A DNA stretch of 64,000 nucleotides, taken from NCBI RefSeq assembly GCF_900111295.1, contig NZ_FOGT01000003.1, positions 62,001 through 126,000 on the forward strand. Direction: 5' to 3'. Positions 31,714-41,168 of the stretch are shown here, piece by piece. Made by a program: the position numbers and the translations under genes. The notes under the pieces are model-generated. The model was not told the origin of the DNA, made no database searches, and saw only the letters and a program-made list of their open reading frames with translations. The DNA is from Salipaludibacillus aurantiacus (GTDB lineage Bacteria; Bacillota; Bacilli; Bacillales; Salisediminibacteriaceae). The first letter of the stretch is position 1. Every line of letters begins with the position of its first letter.

Positions 31714-31789
31714 GGTTCTCACCTCCTTAATTAATCACTGTAAGAGCCCCTTCATCTTTATGAGGAAGGAGCCGCTCATTTCAAAGTAA

Positions 31790-32824
31790 TTAGCTGTTTT
31801 TCTGATACCATGCTGTTAACAGCTTAGTCATATCTTTGGACAAATAATCCATAATACTTATTACTCGGGGGTATTCCATTCTGGTAGGCCCTAAAATACC
31901 AACGGTACCCATATGCTTACCGTCCAAGGAATAGGTTGCGGTAATAATCGTGCAGTCAGCAAACGGCTCAAAATGGTTTTCTTCTCCAATCTTAATTGTC
32001 AGTCCGTGGTCATCAGAACGGAAAAGCTTAGAGACGAGAGCATCTTCTTCAAAAATGTTAAGAATATTCCTTACTCGTTCTACGTCATGAAATTCAGGCT
32101 GGCTTAATATATTCGTTTTCCCGCCGTAGAAAACTTTTTCATTCTGGTGTGTCCGGAAGACTTCAAGAAGCATCTCAACCGTAGATTCGTACTGGTTGAT
32201 GTACTGCTTTAAAATACTTGAAATTTCCTCTGTAAGCTTTTCTTTTAATTGTACCAGCGGGACGCCTCGCAGACGTTTATTTAATATATTAACTACTTTT
32301 TCGAGTTCAGCACTTTCAAGAGTACCCGGAAAATGGACAGTCTGGTTTTCCACGTGGCCTGTATCCGTCACAATGATAACGACAGCCTGATTATCGGAAA
32401 TTGGAATGAGCTGAATCTGCCTTAAAGTAGACTCAAATACTTCAGGCCCCAACACGATAGACGTATAACTCGTTAAGTTGGACAGTACTTTTGCTGCCTG
32501 CTGAATAACCTGCTCAAATTCATTAAACCGGTTTGTTAACAACGTTTGAATATCTGACATATCTCTCTTACTCAGCTTGGACGGAGATAAAAGATGGTCA
32601 ACATAATAACGGTATCCCTTTTGAGAAGGTATTCTCCCTGCAGAGCTGTGCGGTTTCTCCAAAAAACCAAGTTCTTCAAGATCAGACATCTCATTTCTGA
32701 TGGTGGCGGGACTATAATTAATATCTTCCCGTTTTGAAACACTTCTTGAGCCTACAGGTTCCGCATTCGTAATATAGTCATTTACGATCGCTTTAAGGAT
32801 CATCAACTGACGCTCTGTCAACAT
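31790..32824 (-). CDS. hrcA: Heat-inducible transcription repressor HrcA
   Basis: Repressor of class I heat-shock genes that binds CIRCE and needs GroEL for activity. An N-terminal winged helix (about residues 1-75, VGSRSVSKRE and YSPATIRNEMSDLEELGFL) precedes a GAF-like middle and C-terminal domain. At 344 residues it is normal. It is the first gene of hrcA-grpE-dnaK-dnaJ-prmA-rsmE-mtaB and is autoregulated through the CIRCE element 14 bp upstream. Confidence 0.98.
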   Translation of the reverse strand: MLTERQLMILKAIVNDYITNAEPVGSRSVSKREDINYSPATIRNEMSDLEELGFLEKPHSSAGRIPSQKGYRYYVDHLLSPSKLSKRDMSDIQTLLTNRFNEFEQVIQQAAKVLSNLTSYTSIVLGPEVFESTLRQIQLIPISDNQAVVIIVTDTGHVENQTVHFPGTLESAELEKVVNILNKRLRGVPLVQLKEKLTEEISSILKQYINQYESTVEMLLEVFRTHQNEKVFYGGKTNILSQPEFHDVERVRNILNIFEEDALVSKLFRSDDHGLTIKIGEENHFEPFADCTIITATYSLDGKHMGTVGILGPTRMEYPRVISIMDYLSKDMTKLLTAWYQKNS

Positions 32825-32838
32825 TTAAATCCCCCCTG

Positions 32839-32865
32839 TTAGCACTCTTAGATGCCGAGTGCTAA
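32839..32865 (-). promoter_or_regulatory. CIRCE operator
   Basis: Perfect TTAGCACTC-N9-GAGTGCTAA inverted repeat (32839-32847 and 32857-32865), the HrcA binding site, directly upstream of hrcA. A TTGACA on the minus strand at 32906-32901 is a likely -35, but the best -10-like sequence (TATATT/TATTAT near 32870-32877) is spaced too far, so the promoter is not resolved. Confidence 0.98.
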
Positions 32866-32938
32866 ATCTATAATATAAGTTACCAAAGAAGGATTCCTGT
32901 TGTCAACGGAGAGAGTTCATTCTTAAGAAAAAAACAGC

Positions 32939-34078
32939 TCAGTCAGTTAGAAGAAACTGTTCAAACACCTCATTCCCAAGGAGAAGACCGTTTTTAGTCA
33001 GTTTTATTCTGTCCCCGCTTATTTCCAGCAGGCCGCGGTTAAGCAAATGTTGAACTGCACCTTCAAAAACGTCTGTAACCTGTCTGCCAAACCTGTTGTG
33101 AAACTCTTTTAATGAGACGCCTTCCAACTTTCGAAGTCCCATAAACATCTGTTCTTCCATTTGTTCCTTAATCGAGACGGGGTGCTCTTCAAGATAAGGA
33201 AGTCTGTTTTCAGATACTGCTTTCATATATTTAGGGAGAGGCCCATGATTGACCCGTCTGACACCGTCCGTGTAACTGTGTGCCCCAGCCCCTGCTCCGT
33301 AATATTCCTGATTGTTCCAGTACGTCAGATTATGGCGGCTCTCATAACCTTCCTTTGCAAAGTTACTGATCTCATAATGAACAAACTGGTGTTCTTGCAA
33401 TTTTTCCTGCATATATTCATACATAGCGGCTTCTGACTCTTCTCCCGGCAACGGAAGTTTACCCTTTCTTAATAACTGATAAAACACCGTTTTTTCTTCC
33501 ACCTTCAGCGAATAAGCACTTATATGCTGAATAGGAAGACGTGTGATCTCAAGCAGCGAATCTGTCCACTGCTCCATTGTCTGATTCGGAAGACCGAACA
33601 TCATATCTACAGACAAATTGTGTATCCCTGCTTTATGGCTTAACTCTACCGTTGTTTCGATATCCCCAGGCTGGTGGTCGCGGTTAATTGTTTTCAACAA
33701 ATCTTTATCAAATGTCTGTGCCCCTATACTCAGCCTGTTAACCCCTGTTTCCTGCAACATTGCCAGTTTTTCTTCCTCTGCACTCCCCGGATTCACTTCA
33801 ACTGTCCATTCAGGGTCAGCTTCTAAAGGAAAAGTATTTTTTATTGATTCAAGGAGAAACTTCAGCTGCTCAGTGCTTAAAGAGGTAGGAGTTCCCCCGC
33901 CCACATAAATAGTAGATACAGGGCCGGAGGGAAATGTGCTGATTGTATGCTCCATCTCCTGTCTGCAAAGCTCAAGGTATTCATCAACAGGCTGATTTTT
34001 AAGGTAAAACTTATTAAAATCACAGTAGTGGCAAATCTGTTCACAGAAAGGCACATGAACATATAGAGACTTTGGCAC
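32939..34078 (-). CDS. hemW: Radical SAM heme chaperone HemW
   Basis: Long annotated as coproporphyrinogen III oxidase HemN; members with this CxxxCxxC arrangement and without the HemN N-terminal extension act as heme-binding chaperones (HemW). Cys12, Cys16 and Cys19 (CEQICHYC) ligate the [4Fe-4S] cluster. YVGGGTPTSL, the SAM-binding segment, and the C-terminal HemN-like domain (GLRKLEGVSLKEF) are present. At 379 residues it is normal. lepA lies upstream with a terminator between. Confidence 0.95.
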   Translation of the reverse strand: MPKSLYVHVPFCEQICHYCDFNKFYLKNQPVDEYLELCRQEMEHTISTFPSGPVSTIYVGGGTPTSLSTEQLKFLLESIKNTFPLEADPEWTVEVNPGSAEEEKLAMLQETGVNRLSIGAQTFDKDLLKTINRDHQPGDIETTVELSHKAGIHNLSVDMMFGLPNQTMEQWTDSLLEITRLPIQHISAYSLKVEEKTVFYQLLRKGKLPLPGEESEAAMYEYMQEKLQEHQFVHYEISNFAKEGYESRHNLTYWNNQEYYGAGAGAHSYTDGVRRVNHGPLPKYMKAVSENRLPYLEEHPVSIKEQMEEQMFMGLRKLEGVSLKEFHNRFGRQVTDVFEGAVQHLLNRGLLEISGDRIKLTKNGLLLGNEVFEQFLLTD

Positions 34079-34108
34079 TGTTATTCACCTCACTTTAAAC
34101 AAAACGGA

Positions 34109-34133
34109 CAGACCGCAGAGATTCTGCGGTCTG
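34109..34133 (-). terminator. Terminator between lepA and hemW
   Basis: CAGACCGCAGA / TCTGCGGTCTG with a 3-nt loop, followed by TCCGTTTTG on the minus strand, 8 bp after the lepA stop. The T-run is short. Confidence 0.65.
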
Positions 34134-34140
34134 GGCGTGT

Positions 34141-35967
34141 CTACTTATTTTCATCCATACTCAGAACGGACATAAACGCTTCCTGAGGAACTTCCACGTT
34201 CCCGACATTCTTCATCCGCTTCTTTCCTTCTTTCTGCTTTTCAAGAAGCTTCCGTTTACGGGAAATGTCTCCCCCGTAACATTTAGCGAGAACATTTTTA
34301 CGCATCGCTTTTATGGTAGAACGGGCGATGATTTTCTGTCCAATACTGGCCTGAACAGGCACTTCGAACTGCTGGCGAGGGATCAGTTCCTTCAATTTCT
34401 CAACGATATTTTTACCTCTATCATACGCCGTATCCCTATGGACAATCACCGACAGGGCATCAATTTTTTCCCCATTTAGCAGTATATCCATTTTCACAAG
34501 CCGGCTTTCTTTATAACCGATTAATTCATAATCGAAAGAAGCATATCCTTTTGTACTTGATTTTAATGTATCAAAAAAGTCATAAACAATTTCCGATAAC
34601 GGAAGCTCATAAACGATATTTACACGGTTGGCATCAAGATATTTCATATCCACATAGTCCCCGCGTTTTTTCTGGCACAATTCCATTACCGGTCCGACGA
34701 AGTCATTAGGCACCATTACTTCCGCTTTAACATAAGGTTCCTGGACACTCTCTACTTTCTGGGCATCAGGCATTTCAGCAGGATTGTCTATTCTGACTGA
34801 TTCGCCATCCGTTAATTGCACTTCATACACTACGCTTGGCGCGGTAGTTATAAGGTCAATATCAAATTCCCGTTCAATTCGCTCCTGAATAATTTCCATA
34901 TGAAGCAAACCTAGAAATCCGCAGCGGAAGCCAAAGCCAAGCGCCTGGGAGGTTTCAGCCTCAAATTGCAAGGCGGCATCATTAAGTTCAAGCTTTTCCA
35001 AAGCTTCCCGTAACCCGTTATAGTCATTTGTATCAACAGGGTAAAGGCCGCAGAAAACCATTGGATTGAGTCTTCGGTAACCCGGCAGAGGCTCCGCTGT
35101 CGGCGTTTCAGCGTGAGTGACGGTATCCCCTACCCGGCTGTCGCTGACATTTTTTATGGAAGCTATCATAAAGCCAACATCACCAACAGTCAGTTCTTCT
35201 TTTGATACCGGCTTTGGTGTAAAGACGCCAATTTCCTGAACCTCAAACTCTTTTCCAGTGGCCATCATTTTAATTTTTTCTCCTGGTTTAACCGTTCCTT
35301 CTACAATACGCATGTAGACAATTACTCCCCGGTAAGGGTCATAAAGTGAATCAAAGATCATAGCCTTAAGAGGCGCTTCAGGGTCCCCGTCAGGTGCAGG
35401 AACGTGTTTAACAACAGATTCAAGAATATCATCAATACCTATTCCATTTTTAGCTGACGCGAGAAGGCAGTCATCCATAGGCAAACCGATAACATCCTCT
35501 ACTTCCTGTTTTACCCGGTCCGGTTCCGCACTTGGTAAATCTATTTTATTAATCACCGGAAGAATTTCCAGATCGTTATCAAGCGCTAAATAAACATTGG
35601 CAAGTGTCTGCGCTTCAATTCCCTGGGCTGCGTCCACTATAAGGAGCGCGCCCTCACAAGCAGCTAAACTGCGGGAAACTTCATAAGCAAAATCTACGTG
35701 TCCCGGTGTATCTATTAGATGAAAAATGTATTCTTCGCCATCATTAGCTTTGTAAGTCAACTGGACAGCGTTTAATTTAATAGTAATTCCCCGCTCCCGC
35801 TCCAGGTCCATCGCATCAAGCATCTGATTTTTCATTTCACGCTGGGTAAGCGCACTTGTTTTTTCTAATATACGATCAGCTAACGTTGATTTGCCATGGT
35901 CAATGTGAGCAATAATCGAGAAGTTTCTAATTTTATCCCGTCTTTGTATTCTATCTTGAGGTTTCAT
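34141..35967 (-). CDS. lepA: Elongation factor 4 (LepA)
   Basis: Ribosome-associated translational GTPase that can back-translocate stalled ribosomes. G1 [10 protein letters not shown]3 DTPGHVDF and G4 NKID are intact, followed by domains II, III and V and the LepA-specific C-terminal domain ending near [18 protein letters not shown] 35967 (608 residues) is behind AGGAG; the upstream extension to 36003 lacks a ribosome site. Confidence 0.98.
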   Translation of the reverse strand: MKPQDRIQRRDKIRNFSIIAHIDHGKSTLADRILEKTSALTQREMKNQMLDAMDLERERGITIKLNAVQLTYKANDGEEYIFHLIDTPGHVDFAYEVSRSLAACEGALLIVDAAQGIEAQTLANVYLALDNDLEILPVINKIDLPSAEPDRVKQEVEDVIGLPMDDCLLASAKNGIGIDDILESVVKHVPAPDGDPEAPLKAMIFDSLYDPYRGVIVYMRIVEGTVKPGEKIKMMATGKEFEVQEIGVFTPKPVSKEELTVGDVGFMIASIKNVSDSRVGDTVTHAETPTAEPLPGYRRLNPMVFCGLYPVDTNDYNGLREALEKLELNDAALQFEAETSQALGFGFRCGFLGLLHMEIIQERIEREFDIDLITTAPSVVYEVQLTDGESVRIDNPAEMPDAQKVESVQEPYVKAEVMVPNDFVGPVMELCQKKRGDYVDMKYLDANRVNIVYELPLSEIVYDFFDTLKSSTKGYASFDYELIGYKESRLVKMDILLNGEKIDALSVIVHRDTAYDRGKNIVEKLKELIPRQQFEVPVQASIGQKIIARSTIKAMRKNVLAKCYGGDISRKRKLLEKQKEGKKRMKNVGNVEVPQEAFMSVLSMDENK

Positions 35968-36081
35968 TTCACTATCACTCCTACCATACTCCGATAAATG
36001 CACTATCTTTTATTATAGCAAGAATGACAGCAAACGTTCAACTTTACATATAATCAATCGAATAAATAGGGGAATGACCAA

Positions 36082-36495
36082 TTAGTCAATCAGGGAAAAC
36101 ATTTTACTGAATGCCTGCTCGAACGCCTCAGCCGTTTTTATACCTAACTCTGAAAATAACGGGCTTGGCTCTCTCTTTAGATAATCGGTGTCTGATTTTT
36201 CGACATAAAGAGGCAGGGGCTCATCCAAAAGATCCTGAATCTCTTCGTGGCTGTTATTATGATAGACTACAAGACCTTCACTTTCTTCCATTTCGATAAT
36301 ATTAGAAGGAGTTTCCTTTACTTTGAATTTAAGCTTTTCTTCTCCCTCTTCCGGTTCTGGATTTTCTTCTGTTTTAATGACATTAAACCGGTCAGCTGTA
36401 AGATCTGTCTCCTGGTCAGAATAAATAACCCCAAGTATAAACCCGAACATCAGAACCGCTGATAATATAACCCCCCGTAAGAATATCTGGCTCAT
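36082..36495 (-). CDS. yqxA: YqxA family protein (DUF3679)
   Basis: A 137-residue protein with an N-terminal transmembrane helix (about residues 5-24, LRGVILSAVLMFGFILGVI) and an acidic extracytoplasmic part. It belongs to the DUF3679 family found next to spoIIP; the function is unknown. ATG 36495 follows AGGGGGTGG by about four bases; an upstream ATG at 36513 overlaps the spoIIP stop region and lacks a site. It probably shares the gpr-spoIIP transcript, which hints at a sporulation link. Confidence 0.82.
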   Translation of the reverse strand: MSQIFLRGVILSAVLMFGFILGVIYSDQETDLTADRFNVIKTEENPEPEEGEEKLKFKVKETPSNIIEMEESEGLVVYHNNSHEEIQDLLDEPLPLYVEKSDTDYLKREPSPLFSELGIKTAEAFEQAFSKMFSLID

Positions 36496-36513
36496 AGCAC
36501 CACCCCCTGTCAT

Positions 36514-37689
36514 TTATTCTTCAGTTTGCTGCTCCCAGTAGAATTCACTGAATACTTCAGCAAATAATTCCACTGATCTGTATACTTCTTCCAGTGAATT
36601 TTCAACTCCGCCAAACTCCACAAGAAGAGAGTTGGAGGAGAGATCCTGATTGTATACACCGTTACGGCCGCTTGCGCTTACAGGCGGGGCGAATATTCCT
36701 CTGCTTAATCCGTAATACTGGTTCTGTAATTTTTGATGCAGCTTAAGCGCTAACGCTTCATTTTTTTCATAGTTCGGGTTGTTTTCGCCTATTACAAATA
36801 ATGTTTTTGCATATTTTTCCCCGTTCATTTCCACTGTTGTGACTTCTCTTGACTGAGAATCACGATGTAAGTCAAAAAAGAATTGGATATCTTCCTCTCC
36901 GCTCACCGCTTCTTCCACTATTTCACGGGAGACCTCATAGGATTGGCTGAAATGCCACTTCCGTTCATTCAGTTTGGCACCAATATCGGTCGTATCCACT
37001 TCCGCCCGAATGCCGTGCTTAGCCAGCTCAATGCCCAGTCTTTCGCCTACAAGTGTGATATTAACAGTCTCATGGAACGGGTCTGAAGCATCCTGTAATT
37101 CAGGGAGGTAAGACTCGCGGTTATGCGAATGAACAATATGAACAGTGACAGGGAGGTCCTCTACACTCTCCGTCTCAGCTACTGACTGTTTTAAATCAGC
37201 CAGTTCTTCTATTCTCTCCGTAGACGCCTCTCTTTCGGCCAGAAGGACTTCCATTGGAGGAGACGATTCAATTGGCATATTTGTGTAATCGACCCCTTCC
37301 CCGGCTGTAATGATTCGTCCGTCAAATAAAGAAAAACCCGGCAATTCCCTCCCAAGAAGACTCCTCGGATCATCAGGATTGAGGTTAGTCGCAAGTTCAA
37401 ACAGCACAGGCGTCATGGAAGGCGGTTCATGCCCGTCCGGAAGCGCCTGCTGAAAGTACCGGTTTTCACTTCCTAAAACGTAGACGAGAGTTTCAAGAGG
37501 TATATGTTCGCTCATTTTGTTAACTGAGGCTGAAGTCAGCGTGTAGCCGGGTCCCAGAGCCGTTAATGTAGCTGTTGTAAAAAAAATAAAAATAACGCCT
37601 AACACAAGTGAGACGAATGTTTTTTGAAAGCTTGTCCTTTTCCAGTGTCTGTTGACGGGACGCCTTCCGTATGTATAAGGTTTTTTCAA
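36514..37689 (-). CDS. spoIIP: Stage II sporulation protein P (SpoIIP)
   Basis: Cell-wall amidase/endopeptidase of the DMP complex (SpoIID-SpoIIM-SpoIIP) that thins septal peptidoglycan and drives engulfment. An N-terminal transmembrane helix (about residues 20-45, FVSLVLGVIFIFFTTATLTAL) anchors an extracytoplasmic SpoIIP domain with VHIVHSHNRESYLPE (active-site region) and FFFDLHRDS. The C-terminus has SLLVEFGGVENSLEE. I prefer TTG 37689, five bases after GAGGGTGG; GTG 37698 lies in that site. yqxA follows by 18 bp. Confidence 0.96.
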   Translation of the reverse strand: MKKPYTYGRRPVNRHWKRTSFQKTFVSLVLGVIFIFFTTATLTALGPGYTLTSASVNKMSEHIPLETLVYVLGSENRYFQQALPDGHEPPSMTPVLFELATNLNPDDPRSLLGRELPGFSLFDGRIITAGEGVDYTNMPIESSPPMEVLLAEREASTERIEELADLKQSVAETESVEDLPVTVHIVHSHNRESYLPELQDASDPFHETVNITLVGERLGIELAKHGIRAEVDTTDIGAKLNERKWHFSQSYEVSREIVEEAVSGEEDIQFFFDLHRDSQSREVTTVEMNGEKYAKTLFVIGENNPNYEKNEALALKLHQKLQNQYYGLSRGIFAPPVSASGRNGVYNQDLSSNSLLVEFGGVENSLEEVYRSVELFAEVFSEFYWEQQTEE

Positions 37690-37759
37690 CGTTCCCACCC
37701 TCTCTTATAGCCTGTCCTTAATCTATACTATGCTTTAAGAGAGGATGAAGAACCTATTT

Positions 37760-38866
37760 TTAATGAGTGTAAGAGCCTGAATTTTGATTTGTAACATTCT
37801 TATGCAAAGCATCATTTAAACCTTGCGCCAGTAAATTGGCCATGTCTTCAATAAATTCATCTACCTCTTTTGGGGTAACCATTAAGTTGTGACCGAGCGG
37901 AGCTAACACTTCCTTAATCAGCTGCCTCTTTTCCTGGTCTTCCAGACCTCCTACTATTCCCATATAAAGCTCCCTTTCTTTTTCCCCCGGCAAATCTTCT
38001 TCAGTTAGCTTTCGCTTTTCACCAAATGTCATTCCAGCAGGTGTGAGGGCACGCTTCGGCTGGTTTCCTTCTCTTATCTCCCTGCCAAAATGTTTTAACA
38101 AAAAGTCAATAGTGTCGCTTGTTATAGAGACAGCATCAACAACTGTCGGGACACCTATGGCTATAACCGGGACACCCAAAACTTCTTTGGAAATCTCTTT
38201 TCTTTTATTGCCGACACCAGAGCCTGGATGTATACCAGAGTCTGAAATCTGAATGGTCGTGTTCACTCTTTCAATAGACCTTGCAGCTAATGCATCAAGC
38301 GCAATTATAAAATCCGGTTTGACTTTCCCGGCGACCCCCAAAATGATATCGCTTGTTTCCACGCCTGTCAGCCCCATCACTCCAGGTGAAATCGCGCTCA
38401 CCGGCCTAAAACCTTCTTGAACGTTTTCCGGCTGCAGTTCAAACAGATGTTTTGTCACTAAAAGGTTTTCAGTCACAAGCGGACCGAGAGCATCCGGAGT
38501 CACATTCCAGTTTCCCAGTCCAACGATAAGACACGTGTGGTGAGGCTCTATACCCAACGAGGTTAAAAAATCTGCAAATTCCCGCGCAAAAACCTCCTGC
38601 GCTCTTCGTTGAAGTTCAGTGTCTTTCTGCCTGATCCCGTCAATCTGCAAAGTAATATACTTTCCTGCTTTTTTCCCTAATTGCTCAGAAGCTGTCTCTT
38701 CAATCGTTACATACGTAATATATACGCCATCCACATCTTTTTCCTGAATGTTTACTCCTGTCTGTTCAGCCGGTTCCTGTCTCTCTTTTTTTTCCTTTGC
38801 CAATGAATGAGCTTCTACAGCTAAATCTGTCCTGACCTGATATTGGGATAAATCCAATTCCGGCAT
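37760..38866 (-). CDS. gpr: Germination protease GPR
   Basis: Degrades small acid-soluble spore proteins at germination; it is made as a zymogen that removes a short N-terminal propeptide. The product starts [22 protein letters not shown]; the YQVRTDLA segment surrounds the known autocleavage region. Conserved [17 protein letters not shown]-type and [10 protein letters not shown] segments are present. ATG 38866 is preferred, nine bases after AAAGGG, but TTG 38875 is possible. spoIIP follows. A forespore promoter could not be identified with confidence. Confidence 0.96.
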   Translation of the reverse strand: MPELDLSQYQVRTDLAVEAHSLAKEKKERQEPAEQTGVNIQEKDVDGVYITYVTIEETASEQLGKKAGKYITLQIDGIRQKDTELQRRAQEVFAREFADFLTSLGIEPHHTCLIVGLGNWNVTPDALGPLVTENLLVTKHLFELQPENVQEGFRPVSAISPGVMGLTGVETSDIILGVAGKVKPDFIIALDALAARSIERVNTTIQISDSGIHPGSGVGNKRKEISKEVLGVPVIAIGVPTVVDAVSITSDTIDFLLKHFGREIREGNQPKRALTPAGMTFGEKRKLTEEDLPGEKERELYMGIVGGLEDQEKRQLIKEVLAPLGHNLMVTPKEVDEFIEDMANLLAQGLNDALHKNVTNQNSGSYTH

Positions 38867-38924
38867 TTGCTTCAACCCTTTCTTATTGAGAATACTGATG
38901 TCTTGTTAACATTGGAAAATGTTA

Positions 38925-38953
38925 TTGCAAATTAAATTTCATTTTGGTACAAT
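38925..38953 (+). promoter_or_regulatory. Sigma-A promoter of rpsT
   Basis: TTGCAA (38925-38930), 17-bp spacer, TACAAT (38948-38953) with TGG just before the -10. Initiation near 38960 gives a leader of about 50 nt. Confidence 0.7.
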
Positions 38954-39011
38954 CCTTATTGTTGCACGCAAAACGAAACGTTATTACGGTTGCATCGAGG
39001 AGGTGAAACAG

Positions 39012-39278
39012 ATGGCAAACATTAAATCTGCTATCAAACGTGGTCGAACTATTGAAAAGCAACGAGCTCAGAATGCTTCATTTAAATCCGACCTTCGTAG
39101 ATCAATCAAAGTTTTTAACACAAAAGCTGATCAAAAAGATGTAGAGGGTGCTAAAGAAGCATTCCTTACAGCTACTAAGAAAATTGATAAAGCTGCAAAC
39201 AGAGGTATTTTCCATAAAAACGCAGCAAACCGCCAGAAGTCACGTTTACAAAAGCGTTTAAACGAACTTTCTGCGTAA
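39012..39278 (+). CDS. rpsT: 30S ribosomal protein S20
   Basis: Small-subunit protein S20, 88 residues, basic and helical (MANIKSAIKRGRTIEKQRA). ATG 39012 follows GAGGAGGTG. It is one of the few plus-strand genes in this half, divergent from gpr, and has its own promoter and terminator. Confidence 0.99.
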   Translation: MANIKSAIKRGRTIEKQRAQNASFKSDLRRSIKVFNTKADQKDVEGAKEAFLTATKKIDKAANRGIFHKNAANRQKSRLQKRLNELSA

Positions 39279-39282
39279 CAGT

Positions 39283-39319
39283 AAAAGGCAGTCACTTATG
39301 TTAGTGATATGCCTTTTTA
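39283..39319 (+). terminator. Terminator of rpsT
   Basis: AAAAGGCA-gt-CACT / AGTG-ata-TGCCTTTTT hairpin ending in a T-run, just after the rpsT stop. Confidence 0.8.
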
Positions 39320-39416
39320 TTTTGCTCAATAAATTAAAAAATCACCATAAAAAACTTGGCTCACCGCCAATTCCTGTTGCCTGTGTCAGAATTAATCTTC
39401 TATATGTTAACAGCAA

Positions 39417-39496
39417 AAATCCGAACAATACGGTAAGTGAACTGCCCTCTGTCAGAAGATAAGGAAAGTTCAAATACCGGCTACTTGTTCGGATTT
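39417..39496. repeat. Long nested inverted repeat between rpsT and holA
   Basis: An exact 12-bp inverted repeat (AAATCCGAACAA at 39417-39428, TTGTTCGGATTT at 39485-39496) encloses two further pairs in register: CGGTA/TACCG (39431-39435, 39475-39479) and GAACT/AGTTC (39439-39443, 39467-39471). On the minus strand the 3' arm ends in GGATTTTTG, so it may end holA transcripts, though the hairpin is unusually long. No credible gene occupies 39320-39558. Confidence 0.7.
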
Positions 39497-39558
39497 CTTT
39501 GATGGTTATTATTTTTTGTCCCAGACTCTCTGTTTGCCATAGGGCGGGATTCCCATAT

Positions 39559-40596
39559 CTAAATCGGCTGCTTTCTCCCTGATTGCCTTTTAAGCAGAAA
39601 AAGCTCAACTCCTAACTGATCATTAATCTGGCCTGTTTTTATACGGTAATCCAGATCCGCCAGCTGATTAATTAACTGCAGTAATTCATCCTCCCTGAAA
39701 CGCTGAACCTGCCTTGCTGCCAGCTTGACTGCATAAGGGTGAAGTTTCAGCTGGGAGGCCATGACTTTCTCACTGTACCCTTGTTTACTAAGCTGTTTTA
39801 CCTGGTAAAGAATACGAAACTGTCTGACCATTAAAGCCATTATTTTAAGAGGCGCTTCCTTCTGTTTAAGAAGGTCCTTATAAATTTTTAACGCTTGAGG
39901 AACCCGGGCTTTTACGACAGCATCTACAAGGCTGAATATATCCTGCTCAAGCGACCTGGCGACAAGGTCTTCTACATGCTTTTTTTGAATTGTCTCTCCC
40001 TCGCCAACGTAAATCGCAAGCTTGTTAATTTCAGAAGCCATTACCATTAAGTCTGCACCGGTTAAAATAAGAAGACTGTTCTGTGCCTCCTGGTCAAACT
40101 GCACGTCGTATTCTGCTGCCTTTTCAGTAATCCACTGCCGCAGCTCCCTTTCTTCCAACGGCCTTCCTTCCATAACCTTACCTTGTTTTTTAAGGGTTTT
40201 AACAAGTTTTTTTCTTTCATCAAGTTTTTCGTAAGGCGCGTGTACAATCATTGTTGTTTCCATAGCAGGTTCTTCTATGTAAGCGAGCAGTGCTTTTAGA
40301 TTATGCTCCACTTTATCCGTTTGTTTTTGCGTGGAAAAAAAGTACGCATCCTTAAGTAAGACAACACGGCGCCCTCCCATGAAAGGAAACGTGTATGCTT
40401 CCTCAACAGCCAGATCCACGGGATGTTCATTCATATCAAAACGCGATAAATTAAATTCCTGTTCTTCAGGAGATAATGCTTTGGAAACGATCCTGTTTAA
40501 AATATCTTCAATTAAGTATGTTTCTGATCCGTATAATAAATACAAAGGAGATAATTCCCCTTTATTTAACTCTTTTAACATTTGGACATAAGACAC
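39559..40596 (-). CDS. holA: DNA polymerase III delta subunit (HolA)
   Basis: Clamp-loader subunit that opens the beta clamp. An N-terminal AAA+-like domain (LYLLYGSETYLIEDIL) lacks a true Walker A, as usual for delta; the C-terminal collar domain contains the VKARVPQALKIYKDLL and LRDDELLQLINQLADLD-like region. I choose GTG 40596 (345 residues), behind AGGAGGAGA; the in-frame codons back to 40626 lie upstream of that site. It is the yqeN equivalent between rpsT and comEC. Confidence 0.93.
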   Translation of the reverse strand: MSYVQMLKELNKGELSPLYLLYGSETYLIEDILNRIVSKALSPEEQEFNLSRFDMNEHPVDLAVEEAYTFPFMGGRRVVLLKDAYFFSTQKQTDKVEHNLKALLAYIEEPAMETTMIVHAPYEKLDERKKLVKTLKKQGKVMEGRPLEERELRQWITEKAAEYDVQFDQEAQNSLLILTGADLMVMASEINKLAIYVGEGETIQKKHVEDLVARSLEQDIFSLVDAVVKARVPQALKIYKDLLKQKEAPLKIMALMVRQFRILYQVKQLSKQGYSEKVMASQLKLHPYAVKLAARQVQRFREDELLQLINQLADLDYRIKTGQINDQLGVELFLLKRQSGRKQPI

Positions 40597-40919
40597 GGCT
40601 GGCTCTCCTCCTCTTACTTTCTTCAATATATTTTACCATACCGGCAAGAGGAAAGGAAAAAGGGAAACGGTTATAAAACCGCTCCCCATTTATGATAAAC
40701 GCCTCCGGTGAAACACCTAGGATAATCACCGGTGACGATAATCAACTTACATTCTTTTGTAATGATATCTTATCCTATGCCAGCTAATTATATAGGTGAC
40801 AACTATTAGGAAATGTGAAACACATTTTCCTTGGTTAAATTAACATACTGACTTAATTTCATATCTGGATTTTTTTTTAGGAATCGACTATACTATTTAA
40901 GTGACAGGAGGGATAAAGA
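40597..40919. other. Gene-free interval between holA and yqzM
   Basis: About 320 bp between divergent genes with no supported coding sequence. It holds a small imperfect hairpin (GGAAATGTG...CACATTTTCC, 40809-40830) and, at 40889-40894, a TATACT that could be the -10 of yqzM although its -35 is weak. Confidence 0.4.
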
Positions 40920-41051
40920 ATGAACGAATTCGAAAAAGATGTCCAGACAAAAAGAAATGATTTTATTGACAGTGCGGTAGGATTCGTAGTTGTTTTCGGT
41001 TTCTTTGCAACGATTTTCATTATCGCCCAGGTAATTGATCTTTTAACATAA
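40920..41051 (+). CDS. yqzM: YqzM family small membrane protein
   Basis: A 43-residue protein starting MNEFEKDVQTKRNDFIDSAV with one C-terminal transmembrane helix (about residues 20-42, GFVVVFGFFATIFIIAQVI). It matches the YqzM family, found between comEC and holA in Bacillus; function unknown. AGGAGG lies about eight bases before the ATG, and a terminator follows. Confidence 0.88.
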   Translation: MNEFEKDVQTKRNDFIDSAVGFVVVFGFFATIFIIAQVIDLLT

Positions 41052-41081
41052 GTTTCCCGGCTACATAAAACCTATAAACAG

Positions 41082-41110
41082 CACACTCTATTTTAAGGGT
41101 GTGTTTTTTA
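41082..41110 (+). terminator. Terminator of yqzM
   Basis: CACACTC / GGGTGTG hairpin (one wobble) followed by TTTTTT, 30 bp after yqzM and before the convergent comEC stop. Confidence 0.7.
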
Positions 41111-41168
41111 TTTTGTTTTCCAAACAGGATTTTTTACGTTAAGCTCTTAATAAAATTTAAAGTGCCTC

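Noticed and set aside
31723-31789. Hairpin between hrcA and grpE as a terminator
   Set aside because: Pairing is imperfect and no T-run follows on the minus strand.
32866-32906. Full sigma-A promoter for hrcA
   Set aside because: TTGACA is clear, but TATATT/TATTAT is 23-25 bp away and the correctly spaced hexamer GTAACT is poor.
38867-38924. Forespore (sigma-F/G) promoter for gpr
   Set aside because: Expected from the gene's role, but no -35/-10 pair with acceptable spacing was found.
39342-39608. Minus-strand open frame of 88 codons after holA
   Set aside because: It overlaps the holA end in another frame, has no ribosome site, and mainly translates the long inverted repeat.
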